Source of the DNA: Gossypium raimondii
Taxonomy: Eukaryota; Streptophyta; Magnoliopsida; Malvales; Malvaceae
Direction: 5' to 3'
NCBI RefSeq assembly: GCF_025698545.1
Contig: NC_068572.1
Location: 3,286,001 to 3,350,000 of the forward strand
DNA: 64,000 nt
Below the pieces are notes generated by a model. That model was given only the letters and a program-made list of their open reading frames with translations. It did no database searches and had not been told where the DNA came from. Made by a program: the position numbers and the translations under genes. Positions 1-12,600 of the stretch are shown here, piece by piece; the stretch's first letter is position 1, and each line of letters opens with the position of its first letter.

Positions 1-233
1 GTTATAAAATAAAGAGAGATGGGAAGAATAAAGAACAAAGAAAATATGAAAGCAACAGAGAATGTACTTTATTAATCAAATGGATGATTACAATGCTTCA
101 TCAGAGTCTCTATTTATAGGCATAAGAAATATAAAAGAAGTAGAGATCTAATTCTAATAACTATTAGAATTTAAAGTACATCAAAACTTTATCTTGATCA
201 TGATGGACATCCACTTAATAAGATATTCATAAT
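1..233 (-). repeat. 3' LTR of the Copia element
   Basis: This is the left copy of the terminal repeat. On the minus strand it should run from TATTATGAATA to TTTTATAAC, and the final base falls outside the window. A TATA-like CCTATAAATAGAG is at about 108-120 on the minus strand. The purine-rich CCAAGGGGAA just inside it (234-248) fits a polypurine tract. Confidence 0.9.
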
Positions 234-400
234 ATTCCCCTTGGATGTCCATTGATAGATAATATGCCTCGTTAAAACCTTATTAGGAAAAACCCTGTGG
301 GATAAAAAACCGAATGAAAGAAAAAGAGTACACAATCTTCTATTACAAGTTGCCTCGTTAAAAACCTTTACCAGGAAAACCCAATGAGACAAAACCTTGG

Positions 401-2279
401 TTAAAGGAAAAGAGTACAACCTGTTTTTAGACTCCCCTGATGGCAACATTGCATTACATCTTTAAGTCGACACACTCCAATCTTATGTAGTAGTCTTTCA
501 AATGTTGAAGTTGATAATGTCTTAGTAAACAGATCTGCTAAATTCTCGCTAGAACGAATTTTTTGAACATTTATGTCACCTCTTTTCTTAAGATCATGGG
601 TGAAAAATAGTTTTGGTGAAATATGTTTCGTTCTGTCACCTTTGATATAATCACCCTTCAATTGATACATGTTGCATTATCTTCGTATAAGATGGTTGGC
701 ATCTTTTCCTGTAAAGGCAAATTACATATCTTCTGGATATGTTGGGTCAATAACCTTAGCCAAACACACTCTCGACTTGCCTCATGTATTGCAATTATTT
801 TTGCATGATTTAAAGAACCAACAACTAATGTTTGCTTTGTTGAACGCCATGATATGGCTGTACCCCTGCATGTAAATAAATATCCTATTTAAGATCGATC
901 TTTATGTGGATCTAATAAGTATACAACATCAACATAGCCAACTAATAGGGATTTTGAATCATTTGAATAAAATAACCCCATATCAATAGTCCATCTGAGA
1001 TATCTAAATACATATTTAATTCCATTCCAATGTCTATGTATTGGAGAAGAACTAAATCTTACTAACAAGTTTATAGAGAAAGTTATATTAGGTCTTGTGT
1101 TGTTTGCAAGATACATCAATGCCCCTATATCACTTAAATATGGTACTTCAGGACCAATAAACTCTTCACCATCCTCGCAAGGATGAAATTGATCTTTATT
1201 CACATCTAATGATCGTACAACCATCAGAGTACTTAATGGGTGTGCTTTATCCATGTAAAATTTCTTTAATATCTTTTCCATATAAGTTGATTAGTGAACA
1301 TGAACTTCATCTTTTAAATGCTCTATTTGTAAGCCAAGATTAAACTTTATTTTTCCAAGATCTTTCATCTCAAGTTCTTTCTTTAAACAATTTACTGTAT
1401 TTTGAAGCTCTTCAGGAGTTCCAATAATATTTAGACCATCAACATAAACAGCAATTGTCACAAAATTTGATCCAAACATTTTTATAAAGACACATGGCCA
1501 AATTGGATTGTGTTTGTAACCTTTTTTTTTAACAAGTATTCACTAAGACGGTTGTACCACATACGTCCAGATTGTTTTAATCCATATGAACTTTTCTTTA
1601 ATCTGATTGAGCAGTTTTCTCAATAAACTCTATATCTTTTTGGGATTTTAAATCCTTCAGGGATTTTCATATAAATTTCACTATCAAGTGTACCATATAA
1701 ATAGGATGTAACAACATCCATTAGATGCATGTCAAGTTTTTCACGTACTGCCAGACTAATAAGATATCTAAACGTGATTGCATCCATAACAGGAGAATAT
1801 GTCTCTTCATAATCAATGTCGGGCCTTTGTGAAAATCCTTGTGCTACAAGTTGAGCTTTATATCTTACGACTTCATCAATTTCATTTCGTTTTCATACAA
1901 ATACCCATTTATATCCTACTGGCTTTACACCTTTAGGTGTTTGGACTACAGGTCCAAAAACTTCACGTTTAGAAAGTGAATCTAATTCTGCTTGAAATGC
2001 ATCTTTCTATTTTTACCAATCTTTTCTATTTTTACATTCCTCAATAGATTTAGGCTCAGGATCTTCATTTTCTTTTATTATTTCAATAGTAATATTATAA
2101 GCAAAATTATTGTCGACAACTACATTTTTTTTTCGGTTCCATCTTTTTCTCGTATTGACATAACTTATTGAGATCTCTTTATTTTCATCATTTTCATTTT
2201 CACTTTTAGGTAGCTGAATCTCTTCTTGAGTTTTATAATTAGTTATATCATGGGTCTCTTCAGAAACCCTCGCCTCCAC
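401..2279 (-). pseudogene. Copia pol remnant: reverse transcriptase and RNase H
   Basis: Minus-strand fragments in several frames cover the 3' half of Copia pol. At 2279-2013 is the acidic linker between integrase and RT. At about 1990-1480 is RT, with a readable SYGLKQSGRMWYNRL motif near 1610-1540. At 1479-1291 the catalytic box reads YVDG instead of YVDD, followed by LNIIGT and EMKDLG. At 1281-889 are the end of RT and the start of RNase H (LMYLANNTRPNI). At 670-401 is the RNase H terminus with ADLFTK. Internal stops separate the blocks. With the second catalytic aspartate gone and frames broken, no active enzyme can be made. Family assignment is secure from motif order; function is lost. 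Confidence 0.9.
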
Positions 2280-2579
2280 TATATGACCATATTGAATGTT
2301 TGCTCCTTTCCTTTTACGAGGATTTTTATATTTGGAACTGACTGATCTTCCACGCTTTAGGCATGTATTACTTTATTTTGCACTAACTGTTTGCCCTATT
2401 AGGACATCAATTCGTATTGGAACATTTTCAACTGGTTTGTGAGATTTAATGAATTTGGCAGTTGATTTGTAAAATGAATCATCTGTTGAACTTCTGGTTC
2501 ACATTGCTTTGTACGAGAATCTTAGACATTGATAATTCATTTCAAATACTTTATTAATCCAACTTTTTATCCTCTCCCC

Positions 2580-3190
2580 CTAATATTGGGAAAACTGACA
2601 ACTCATGTCATAATTAAATCTCGAATTAATAGCTCAAATATTATAAGGAGACTCATATAAATATACATTCCCAATATCTTATTATGACCCATCTTTGTGT
2701 GTTGTGGTGGAGCAGTTGGAACATATACCGCACATCCAAAAATTGTAAGATGAGAAATATTTGGCTCATGACCAAAAATCAATTGTAATGGGAGTATTTA
2801 TAATTTATTAGCTTGATGCGTACAACATGTAAATCAATAAAATCTCATGTTGAAATAGAAAATTTTGTTCTCATAAGTAATGATTTAGCTATTAGTTGAA
2901 GGCATTTGATAAACAATTCAGTTAAATCATTTTGTGTGTGAACATAAGTTACAGGATGTTCAACTTTTATCCCAATTGGTATGCAATAATCATTGAAAAC
3001 TTGGGACGTAAACTTACCAACATTAGCAAGATGAATTGTTTTAATTGCATAATCTGAAATTAATCATTTAAACAAGCAAACTTGCAAACGACAGGTTGCG
3101 AGTTGATAACGTATGTGATTATTTTGTAGATGCATCTACCAAAATCATATAATATCAAAACCACGTGGTGGATGAATGTGCCCATATTCA
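2580..3190 (-). pseudogene. Copia integrase remnant
   Basis: Minus-strand translation in shifting frames gives integrase-core phrases. Near 3090-2940 are a DYAIKTIHLANVGKF block and an EHPVTYVHTQND block. Near 2760-2690 is the LTIFGCAVYVPTAPPQ block typical of the Copia integrase C-terminal part. HIHPPRGFRYYMILVDAST is readable near 3185-3125. It sits between the RT remnant and the decayed gag region, the expected place. Frameshifts and substitutions are frequent. The call rests on family knowledge of Copia integrase wording, not on an alignment. Confidence 0.75.
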
Positions 3191-4267
3191 TTTCAGAAAT
3201 GCAAGACATTAAATCTCAATTTTAGCTAGTGAGTGTCTAAGAATCAATTTTTATTGAGAACAAGCAACTAATGAGAATTCTTTAAATTAAAGAATCTTTT
3301 GGTTCTTTAATGAATGTCCATATAAATTCTGTCCATATAAATTCTCAATTAACATCATATATGATCCAGGATGGTCTAACTGGTCACGCCAAGTAGTAAA
3401 TACATTTGTATTAGTAAACTTCTAATTTACTTTAACATGTGTTTCAATTGTACTAAATTGTAACAAATTGATAATTTATTATCGTTTATTTTAATTTGTA
3501 TCCACATATAAGTACTATTGTGACATTTACTACTAGAAATGCCTAAATCAATATGAAGTCTATAATGCTACTAAGTCAATAAATATAATTTCAAATAATT
3601 ATATGCAATATTCACTTGATTAATATGCCAAAATCTTCAAATGCCCAAAAATCTATTAATATCAAACTTTGAGAGTGAATCTTATTTACAAGAGGTACAT
3701 AACTAATGACTTTTCATACATAAGTTTTCTCTTTTACAAGTTCTCATCGGTAATATTTTTCCACGTAATTTTAATGAGAACTTATTCGAATAATGTAGAG
3801 TTATACTCACAGTTTTTAAAAATTGTAACTTTAGGTGCATCTAACCATAACAAGCTTTAGATAAAATTATCATATTTTATTGCTTAGAAGTAGATATTTC
3901 ACATCAAATATTTTGTAAAAGAATATCACAAAGATTATAAAATAAATATAAATTAATAACTCAATCCCTTTTTTTATTCATATGAAATATAATATTTTCC
4001 TCATTCACAATCTCAATATGAGATTCATTACAAATATATTTTAAAAGTAATGCAATAACCATCACAAATTTTGTGCTTTTTAGATATTGATATATTAGCT
4101 CTTTTGAAGCACTCAACTAATTTTGTACTATCAAATATTTGAATAATATTTATTTGCTTCAATACCAAATAAAATAAATATTTTCTACATGTAATGATAA
4201 AATTCATTACTACATTTTATATCATTCCTCAAAGAATATTAATGAAACAAAATATTTGGGCATACGC

Positions 4268-4350
4268 ATACATATGTGGCCAATAATCTTTCAAATCACA
4301 TTGATAACATAAGTTATCTTTACTATTTGAAAAGTAATCTTGAGAATTCT
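4268..4350 (-). pseudogene. Copia gag zinc-knuckle remnant
   Basis: A minus-strand frame reads CYQCDLKDYWPHMY here. The usual Copia gag knuckle is C-x2-C-x4-H-x4-C. Both cysteines of the first half remain, while the histidine and last cysteine positions are tyrosines. The rest of gag (about 3200-5300) is too decayed to model. Confidence 0.5.
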
Positions 4351-5315
4351 CATTGTTCTTTTATTTATTATTATGTTCCCACTTTTAGTGGTCTGTGAGT
4401 ATATCTTTTATTTTTATTTTATATTTGCATTCACTTCAAGGAATGCAATAACTCTAATAGGATAGACTTTTAAACGCCTCTATTGATTTTTTATTTTATA
4501 ATCACTATCGTAAAGATACGTGGATTTCAAATCAAAATCTATTCATTCATGTTGTCACGATTATTTCCAATTATAATAAATATGATATAATAAATAAAAT
4601 ATAGTAAAATATACGAAGATCTTTAACATCATCATCATCACATTGACTATTATCACAGTAGTAATACAACTTTGTCTTTGTAATAACATTTATAATCTAA
4701 TAGTAAAATAATTTAATAAACAATCAAAATTTTGGTATACGATGTTTGAAAATTTTTGATACACATTATACCAAATTTCAATACCACATATATATTATAA
4801 AATATTATCTTGCTCTAATAAAATATTTATAAGTTCAATTTAAAAGATACCATACAATCATTCAACATTAGCAAGTTAATAAGACTTAATAGACCCTATC
4901 AAATTTCCTTTAATCAAAAAGAATGATTTACGAAAAAAATAGAAAACATACCATATTAATATCAAACATATCTAATAAGCAATTATATCTTTTACATAAA
5001 AATTTAACCTAGAAATGCAAAAATCAAATACCATCGAATGTGAATTTATGTCAAATAAAAATTATTAGTAGTCATACCTTAATTGAAAAAAAAATGGTCG
5101 AAATATAAAAAATTCTTACCAAATCTATACTTTACCCATGCTTGTACAATAAATCAAAGATTGGGAATAAGAACCATAATCCATTTTGAGATTAAATCCT
5201 TCAACATCTCGAAGATGAAGTTGTAAGGGTGAAAGTTTAAGGTGAAAAAGAATTTGATCTGTGGGACAACTTTGAAAGATTTTGAAAAAAATAGAGAATC
5301 ATCGTACTAATAACG

Positions 5316-5549
5316 TGTTATAAAATAAATAGAGATGGAGAGAATAAAGATCAAATAAAATATGAAAGCAACAGAGAATGTACTTTATTAATCAAATGGA
5401 TAATTACAATACTTCATTAAAGTCTCTTTTATAGGCATAAGAAGTATAAAAGAAGTAGAGATTTAATTCTAATAACTATTAGAATTTAAAGTACATCAAA
5501 ACTTTATCTTAATCGTGATGGACATCCACTTAATAAAATATTTATAATA
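5316..5549 (-). repeat. 5' LTR of the Copia element
   Basis: This is the right copy of the terminal repeat. On plus it begins TGTTATAAAATAA and ends TTTATAATA, and it matches 1-233 along its whole length with scattered differences. The bases just inside it (5301-5315, minus strand CGTTATTAGTACGATG) occupy the primer-binding-site position. Confidence 0.9.
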
Positions 5550-5770
5550 GTTTTTATATTTTTGAATTTTTATTCTTTTGAAATTTAAAATTTCAATCTT
5601 GATTCAAATGAAAATAATTAAATCTATTTGGATAGATTTTCTTGTTAGTCATGAATGATGCATAAAGTTATAGATATAATTTATTCCGAATGTCCGTCAT
5701 CAAATACATTAATTGTTTTTTTCTAAGTAATATATGAAAATAATAAGTTGACATAACATTACATATGTGA

Positions 5771-6022
5771 TAGTAGCGTAACTAGGGGGTCGGTAGGGGC
5801 TCCGGCCCTTCTAAAATAAAACTTTTTTCATTTAGACCCTTTAAAATTTTAAATTAGTAAAGATAAAATTATACTTTGACCTCCTCTAAAAATGATAAAA
5901 AATTGATTTAATCATTTAAAAATTATAAAGATATAAGCTATTAAAATGGTGAAATCTCATTTCTACTATCGTAAAAATTATAATTTAATTTCGCCCCTAA
6001 AAAATTTTCTAGCTTCACCCTA
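5771..6022. mobile_element. hAT-type MITE, copy 1, with 8-bp target duplication
   Basis: This 252-bp AT-rich element begins TAGTAGCGTAACTAGGGGG and ends AGCTTCACCCTA. It is flanked by an exact 8-bp duplication, ATATGTGA, at 5763-5770 and 6023-6030. Its interior matches the elements at 28535-28793 and 29605-29864 along their lengths. Weak terminal inverted repeats of the CAGKGGCG type and 8-bp duplications point to the hAT superfamily. It has no coding capacity. Confidence 0.8.
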
Positions 6023-6494
6023 ATATGTGATACTATGTTTTTCAGATAAAATTTTTAAAAATAACAAAACTTAACGAATTTAATAAATACTGTTTGACCA
6101 TGGCTAAAATTACAAAATTTTTAAAAAGTATATGGACTAAATATGATCAAATTAAAGTAGAAGAACTAGATTCAAAACTCATGCATAGTAAAAAGATTAC
6201 TACTAAAATTTAACCAAAAATAAGTGTTTAAAATGTAAAAATAAAATTTTATTGTTCAGCTCAATAAGTATGGAACTTGAGTTATAAAAATTATTTGATA
6301 TTTATTAAAAGTTCAATTAATTAATTTTTAATATTTATTATCAAAGTACTAAAATTTTTAATTTTTGAAAATGAAAATGTAATTAGAGCACCAAGTTCAG
6401 GAGAGAAATCCCTAAGCCTAGGCAGAACCCAAAAACGAAGAGTCCAAATAATAATCCCCAATTAAGTAAGCAGTCGGAGAAAAGCAGCTCAGAA

Positions 6495-6900
6495 ATGGAG
6501 ACGGCGGAGAACGGCGGCGATAATGATAAAATCCTCATAAACAGCCACTGGTATTGGGCCATAGCAAGTGTATCCCAGTTGGGTTGGGCAGTATCTTCTT
6601 ATCGGAGAGGTTATACCGGCGACCATCGTTTCATGCCCTTAAAAGCCTTTGCCGTAGCTTCTCTGTTCCTTGGCGCCTCCGCCTCTGCATCCGTCGCTTT
6701 CCTAAAAGCCTCCGGCATTCACAAAGTAAATCTTTATTCATTCTCCATGTCTTTCAATTTTTCACGCTCAACATCTCATTATTGTACTTAAATTTTCGTT
6801 TTTGTGATTTCCATTTTTTAAATAGGTCGAAGATCTGATGGGTGTGGGTGCTAGCATAAGAAGTGGACTTGGAATTCGGCCGAGGACAGGCGACAAATGA
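6495..6900 (+). CDS. TMEM242-like small membrane protein (101 aa, 2 exons)
   Basis: Exons 6495-6725 and 6826-6900, joined in phase 0 across a GT...AG intron of 100 bp. The product is 101 residues. Two hydrophobic stretches are visible, about residues 18-36 and 49-73, so it is probably a double-pass membrane protein. The C-terminal part contains FLKASGIHKVEDLMG, which resembles the conserved tail of animal TMEM242, a mitochondrial inner-membrane protein linked to ATP synthase and complex I assembly. That likeness is from memory and short, so the mitochondrial role is inference. The ATG at 6495 follows a purine-rich leader and has no competing upstream in-frame ATG. Codon use and GC content are clearly higher than in the flanking repeats, which supports a real gene. 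No known operon-like partner lies nearby. Confidence 0.7.
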
Positions 6901-8247
6901 GTCCCTTTTTTGCCCTTTCTGTTTTCAAGGTCTTTTCTAGTTTACATCTTTCTTCGATTTATTTTTTTCAGTTTGGAAAATCTATAATCTTTATCATAAT
7001 AATCAAACAATTAGCTTTTAGACTCTCAATCTCTGTCATTCAGTCTCAATAACTAAATTGTTAAGAGACTTGAGGATAGCTTGTAATGGAAAGGACATGT
7101 CTAATACTCAACCCTAACCTGATAGAAAAAATGTAATCCAGTGCTGAACATAGAATTGCAATGGCAACCTTAACAAATTGCTTCAAAAATTATTTAGAAT
7201 CATATGCAATTTAGCTGTCTGTTGAACTGTTTCATATATACTATTGGAGCACCCAAATCATAGAAGACCTAGCTAGCACCGCCTGGCGCTGTGTAGTCTC
7301 CTTCCTCTGGTGGAGGCTCTCCCGTAAATGCTCTCTCTTTTTGTTTTCCATGCCTTCTGGTCTTTGTGGTGTTGCCGGCTGCCGCTTGAGGTCTCATATT
7401 GTTGCTGGAAGATGGTTTTGGACTAGCATGATGTCACTCTGTTGAAGAGCTTTACACGCCTTCTTGCCTTGGATGTGAAAAGCCTTTGGTTTTGGTTCTC
7501 AAATGCATTTGGATTTCATACTGAATGACTGCACCCTTGGGGATTTGATATCCTCTCCTCCTTGAGGAAATCGATTTGTCTTCTTTTTTGGGTTTTTCTT
7601 TGGCGACCTTTGGTGTCTTGTTTGGGTATGGCTTCTCTGTTTAGAGAAGTGTTCGTACCCATTGCCGAGGGGGTCTTTCCCTGGGCTGATTTTCTTTTGA
7701 GATTGTTTCTTGTCCTTTCGAGATGCTTTGCCCATGTTGCTAGCTAATATGTTAAAATCCATGTTACTTGAATTCAAAGGTAGATCTCAGAATATAAATA
7801 CATTTATAACATGAATATTGCTCAACTTGTTTCTAAATTGATGTTGGTGCTCATTGTTATTTGTTCTTCATTTTACTCTATGGGGTAAGGTTGCTCGGTT
7901 ATAATTCCTCACAAGCTTGATATTACAAATTTAATTGTTCTAATGTTCGTTACCACATTCAATTGCGCTGTTGAGGTTTCCAATTTCCTTTTGGTGATGG
8001 AAAAGAGTAATAATCTCTTGGTAGGTTCCTTGTATTATTAGTTCACATAAATGCCAAGGCACACTGTTTTCACAATGTTGGTTGGTTCCAAGACGGAGAA
8101 TATGCTTCATTGTATTTTTTCACAAACCTTGGCATCCAAGGCCTGGTTCACATCTTATACCCTATAAAATCCAGGTTTTGAATCAGGGTGGAGACAACAA
8201 AGGGGGAAACTTAAAAATCACACACCACAAGCAGGCAATCCCTGTGA
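6901..8247. other. Intergenic, no supported gene
   Basis: This holds the 3' side of the small membrane-protein gene, then AT-rich DNA. A more GC-rich stretch at about 7260-7760 has only short opposing open frames with no recognisable domain. It may be a decayed transposon or gene fragment. Confidence 0.5.
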
Positions 8248-8376
8248 CTAGAACTCATAGTTGTATGTAGGGTGAACACCCTTGGCCAAACTAGAACTCA
8301 GAGATTGTATGTAGGTTGAACACCCTTGACCAAACTAGAACTCACAGATTGTATGTAGGGTGAACGCCCCTGGCCA
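8248..8376. repeat. Three tandem copies of a 43-44 bp unit
   Basis: Units beginning CTAGAACTCA start at 8248, 8291 and 8335. Each contains TTGTATGTAGG followed by GAACRCCC and GGCCAA-like bases. Differences between units are few. No reading frame is associated. Confidence 0.85.
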
Positions 8377-9693
8377 ATGAGTCGACAACGGGGATTCAAC
8401 CTACATCATAGTGTTGACACTTATTCTAGGTTTGGATCAAATAATAATAAGTAATCTCATTTAACAGAGATCTGCTCAAGAATTAAATTACCAATTCGGC
8501 TCATACAACTTGGGTCTTGAACAGATTTTACAAATTCGAACCAATCTATCCTGAGATTCCTGACCCAAGTTGGTATTTAATAACAATAAAATGTTATTGT
8601 TACAACTTAATTATAGATGTATATAAATATTAATATGAGAATATAAGCCAGCTTAGGTTGATCCGGGCTGGGCTTGGGTAAAGTAGGTAAAAAAAAAGTC
8701 CATACCATGCTGAGGCGACTGCTTGTTATGTTTCCGGTCCAAAGCTTTATTTGTACGATGCAGCACTTGATAAAATACCAGATAATTCTGACGCTGTTGC
8801 TCCCTATATTTGTTCATAACCCTACAAATCCCTTTGTAAATTGTAATGTATTTGGCATTTAAAGTGGAGTCTGCCACCATAGCAAGAACAAATACACAAA
8901 TAGCTAAAATAAGATATAAAACTGGGTACCAAAATAATAACATTAACAACATGAATGCACTAACGTCTCAATGTTTGAATTGCCAACATATCAAAATTTA
9001 TATAAATATAGAATATTTTGAATACAATTACGGCACAGCAATATATATATATATAAACATGAGACGAATACAACAGTAAGTCTCATGATTCATTCATTCT
9101 CATTAGTCCCCTACCTAGAGAAACACAAGCAAAATCAAACTCGTTAATTTCAAAAGTAAGGCCTTATAATGGCTACTATAACTATAATCTTCCTCCACAA
9201 TAAATAAAAGAAATAGAAGACTATTTTCCTTCAACATGTAACTGTCATAAACTACCATTAATATATATATAAAGAAAAAATGAAAAGAAAACAAATAATA
9301 CTAAAATGTTCTACTAAAATCTGTGCAGCCCAAAAACTTTTCAGTAATGCTCCAAAAGGTTTCAGCAGAATACAGAATTTGATCAATTCTGAATAATCTG
9401 CAAACAGTAACTTGAAAGATTCCAGTGGCTCCAGGCAGTTAAATGAAGAGGCAAACATCATAAAATACTGTAGAATTAAGTCCAATCAACTTGGAACCAA
9501 ACAAGCAAATGTTGTGAGGATCTGCACTGACCAAACGGATAGGAAACCTCTAGTTCCAGTCTAGATTCTTTTCTAACAACTCTAAAACAACAATACATGG
9601 AACCTGTGAGTGTTCATATGTGTGGTGACAGTGCAAGGATGTGAGATGTGGGTCGAATCTCATGGATAACCAGTTCTGATGAGAGCTCCTAAA
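8377..9693. other. Intergenic and probable HUB1 3' untranslated region
   Basis: No coding region is supported. The part next to 9694 should include the 3' untranslated region of the minus-strand HUB1 gene, but no end can be fixed. A minus-strand open frame at 8653-8952 has no recognisable domain. Confidence 0.5.
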
Positions 9694-12600
9694 TCAGATA
9701 TAAACAGGTTTAACATCATTGGCACCAAAGCTTGCAGCACAAACCGGACACTTGCGGTGACGACTTTCGGTGATTTTATGCACACAAGGGTTGCAGAAGA
9801 GATGGTAGCATTTTGTAATAACAACCTGAAGAACGGAATAATCTATAAGCAAATTTGGAAATAGATGGAGAAAACAGGCCAAATAAAAAACAGTGTCCAA
9901 AACAGAATTGAACAAGCCATAGCTATATGCTATGTTACTTGAACTTGGGAGTGTGCGTCAGATAGGGGCATGTGCCCAACACAAGTATGGCCAATTTTTC
10001 TAAGTTTTTCCATATACTTGGAGAATCATACTGACACCGTAATATGTTTCAGATACTGGTGTCGGACAAAGGTAATTCAAGGAAAATGAGGAAAGCAACA
10101 TAGGCTACATGTTATGAAGTATTTCTTCTCTAAGTAACAGGTACAAAACCATTCTTAATGTAGTCAAATGGCACAGAAGCATCCTATTCAATTGTCAGGA
10201 AATGAGAACAAGAGCTCAAACTAAAACACTGAAGGGCCTAGTTGAAGAACTGCTACCTTGAAATACTAGATCATAATCAAACTTACCTCTTTTGGTCTGT
10301 CAAGACAGATACTGCACTTCAGTATTTCTCTGTACTCTCTAAGTTCTTGTTGAAGCCTTTCAACCATCAAGTTCCCTTCTGTCTTCGCTCGAAGATGTAC
10401 AACCTTTCTTCTCGCTACTTCCAATTCTTCCTCAAGTCTTTTCTTTTTAAACCTAATAAATGAATGACATGCAGAAAAACATACATGAATTCACCCTATG
10501 CATTAAGAAAACAGGGAAACATAAAAGGACCAATGAATTCTATTACCTTTCTCTCTCTATTTCAATCTGCAACTCCACTAATGCCGCTCGACTTTTCTCA
10601 ATCTTCAATTGCGAGTCCTCCAGTGACTCCTTTGCTTGATGAGAGGATCTTCTCATATCTGACAATCGCTTTTGCGTATTTTCCAATGAAACTGACTTTT
10701 GAAATCTTTCTTCTCCAAGTTTCTGAACCTGGTCTGAGCAAAACCTCAGCTGCAAAAGGAATTGCTCAATACTTGAATGCCTTTAATAGTTTATTTCATA
10801 TAAAATACCTAGTTCATAATCATACCTGATCCTCGATTCTTGCAGCTTTCATATTATAAAAATCAAGGGATGTGCTGGCTTGCTGAATCTCTTTCTCCAT
10901 GTTATGCTTCTCCAAGAGTAGAGTGTCCTGAAGCTGTTTTGCCCTCAAACCTTCCAAAACAAGCTGAAAAGGACACCATTAAAGTAAAATCAAGTTCTAG
11001 GAGAAAATATACAATAGTGACAAAGGATCATGGAGGCTCTACAAGTAGAAGTTCTCTACATGAAGGTAAATATCAAGAAATAGAATATCGAACCTAGATG
11101 CCCAATGTCCTTTACAAGAATAGGTCATAATAAAACCGAAGGCATTAATTGCTCCTCCAGTTTCATGATAAGTAAATTCATCTGTCTTTAAATTAAAATT
11201 ACAAGATCAACTTCATTTTTTATTTTTGCAAATTTCAGTAATGTTTGGGCCAATAAAACCCTCATCCTTGATATAATTGGAGGAGTTAGGCTATTCAAAA
11301 ATCTCGGTGCCTGCCAAAAATAAATGAAATCTCAATAAAATTTTACATTAATGAATATGGGCACTTAGTTATCACAAGTCCAACCAATCATATCAGATGA
11401 CCAGCCAAAGAGAATACCTATGAATCTTCATACCAACAACTAACACCCAAATGGAGACCAAGAACTGAACCCAGCTCCCAAGTTCTATCTCCTCATGTTT
11501 AACTCAAGGGAAATGATGATTGTTAGTTTCTGTGATTGGTTACCAAGTAAAAATTTCTATTCCATGATCAAACATCTATGAGTATCTGAAGAACCGTTCA
11601 CCTCTAAGTACATGGCTGGCAGTGGTAGCTAGTGACAACTGGATGCTTGAGGTTTTAAAAAAGGCAGAGTTATAAAAAATCAATTTATAACTAGTCAGCA
11701 TAAAGGCATAGTTACAGAAAACTTATCGAGAGACCATCGTTTTATGGCAGTAAGCAGCAAAAAAGGAAGAAAAGAAAAGAGAAGAAAAGAAAAGGGTACA
11801 ATGATGCTAGTGCATAAATTTTCAACGGATCTCTGAATATCATAAACCAAATAATTGATTACCTTGATGTTATAGTCATCTCTTTCAGTAATTTGCTGCA
11901 ATAGCTGCTGGTTTTGAGTTTGCATATCATCATATGCCTGTCCAATTGACTGAGGAAAACCAAACTAATAGTGTCATGAAAACATCACGAAAGTACCAAA
12001 GGCAGAGCCAAGACTAAATGACAAGAAGCTAACCTCTATTTCAGATAAGTAAGCCTCATTTTCTTCAATTTTGGCTTTTAAAGAATCAGTAAGCCTAGAT
12101 TTATCCCTGAAATAACAGCATAATTAACACTTTTCACTTGCTTCTTGTAAACCCATTATTTGATAAATGAAGGTAGCAACAACATAAATACCAGCTACAC
12201 AATTTCCAATACATCTACATTCTGGTAATGAGAATTTTAACAGAATAATGTGTGGTGGAATTCTCTAGGCACATCAAATAAACATTTTACGAATAGCAGC
12301 AGGCTTGCAGAGATCTAGGCAAAATCCGCTTCCAGAAAGAAAAGGTATATTAAAATAAAAAACCTGAATCAGTGACATCAAAAGGTAATCTAACATAAAG
12401 AAAAAGAAACAAGTAAACTAAAACCTCTTAGAAGCCTCCAATTTGTGTCGCAACTCAGCAATTTCAGCTTCGGCAGCAGCCAACTTTTGCTGGGATATCG
12501 CTTCAGCTTCATTAGCTGTCTTAACACGTAATTCCAAATTATGCTCATCAAGGCAGGATTTCAAACTTTGAACATGAGCCCATGCCTTGAATTCTGAATC

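Larger units (their letters stand above)
1..5549 (-). mobile_element. Ty1/Copia LTR retrotransposon, degenerate, both LTRs present
   Basis: Two near-identical direct repeats of about 233 bp (1-233 and 5316-5549) flank roughly 5.1 kb of pol-like sequence read on the minus strand. The left LTR lacks its first base at the window edge, so the left target duplication cannot be checked. Reading minus, the order is LTR, a decayed gag region, integrase, reverse transcriptase, RNase H, polypurine tract (about 233-245) and LTR. This integrase-before-RT order defines Copia. Sequence next to the right LTR (5301-5315) is the probable primer-binding site. The interior has many stops and frameshifts and lies in very AT-rich DNA, so the element is dead. 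LTR divergence is small but visible, which suggests a moderately old insertion. Confidence 0.93.

Noticed and set aside
7499-7777. Minus-strand basic open frame of 92 codons
   Set aside because: Low-complexity lysine-rich translation of a T-rich stretch; no family recognised.
8653-8952. Minus-strand open frame of 99 codons with a hydrophobic start
   Set aside because: No recognisable domain, it overlaps a plus-strand frame of similar length, and there is no splice or context support.
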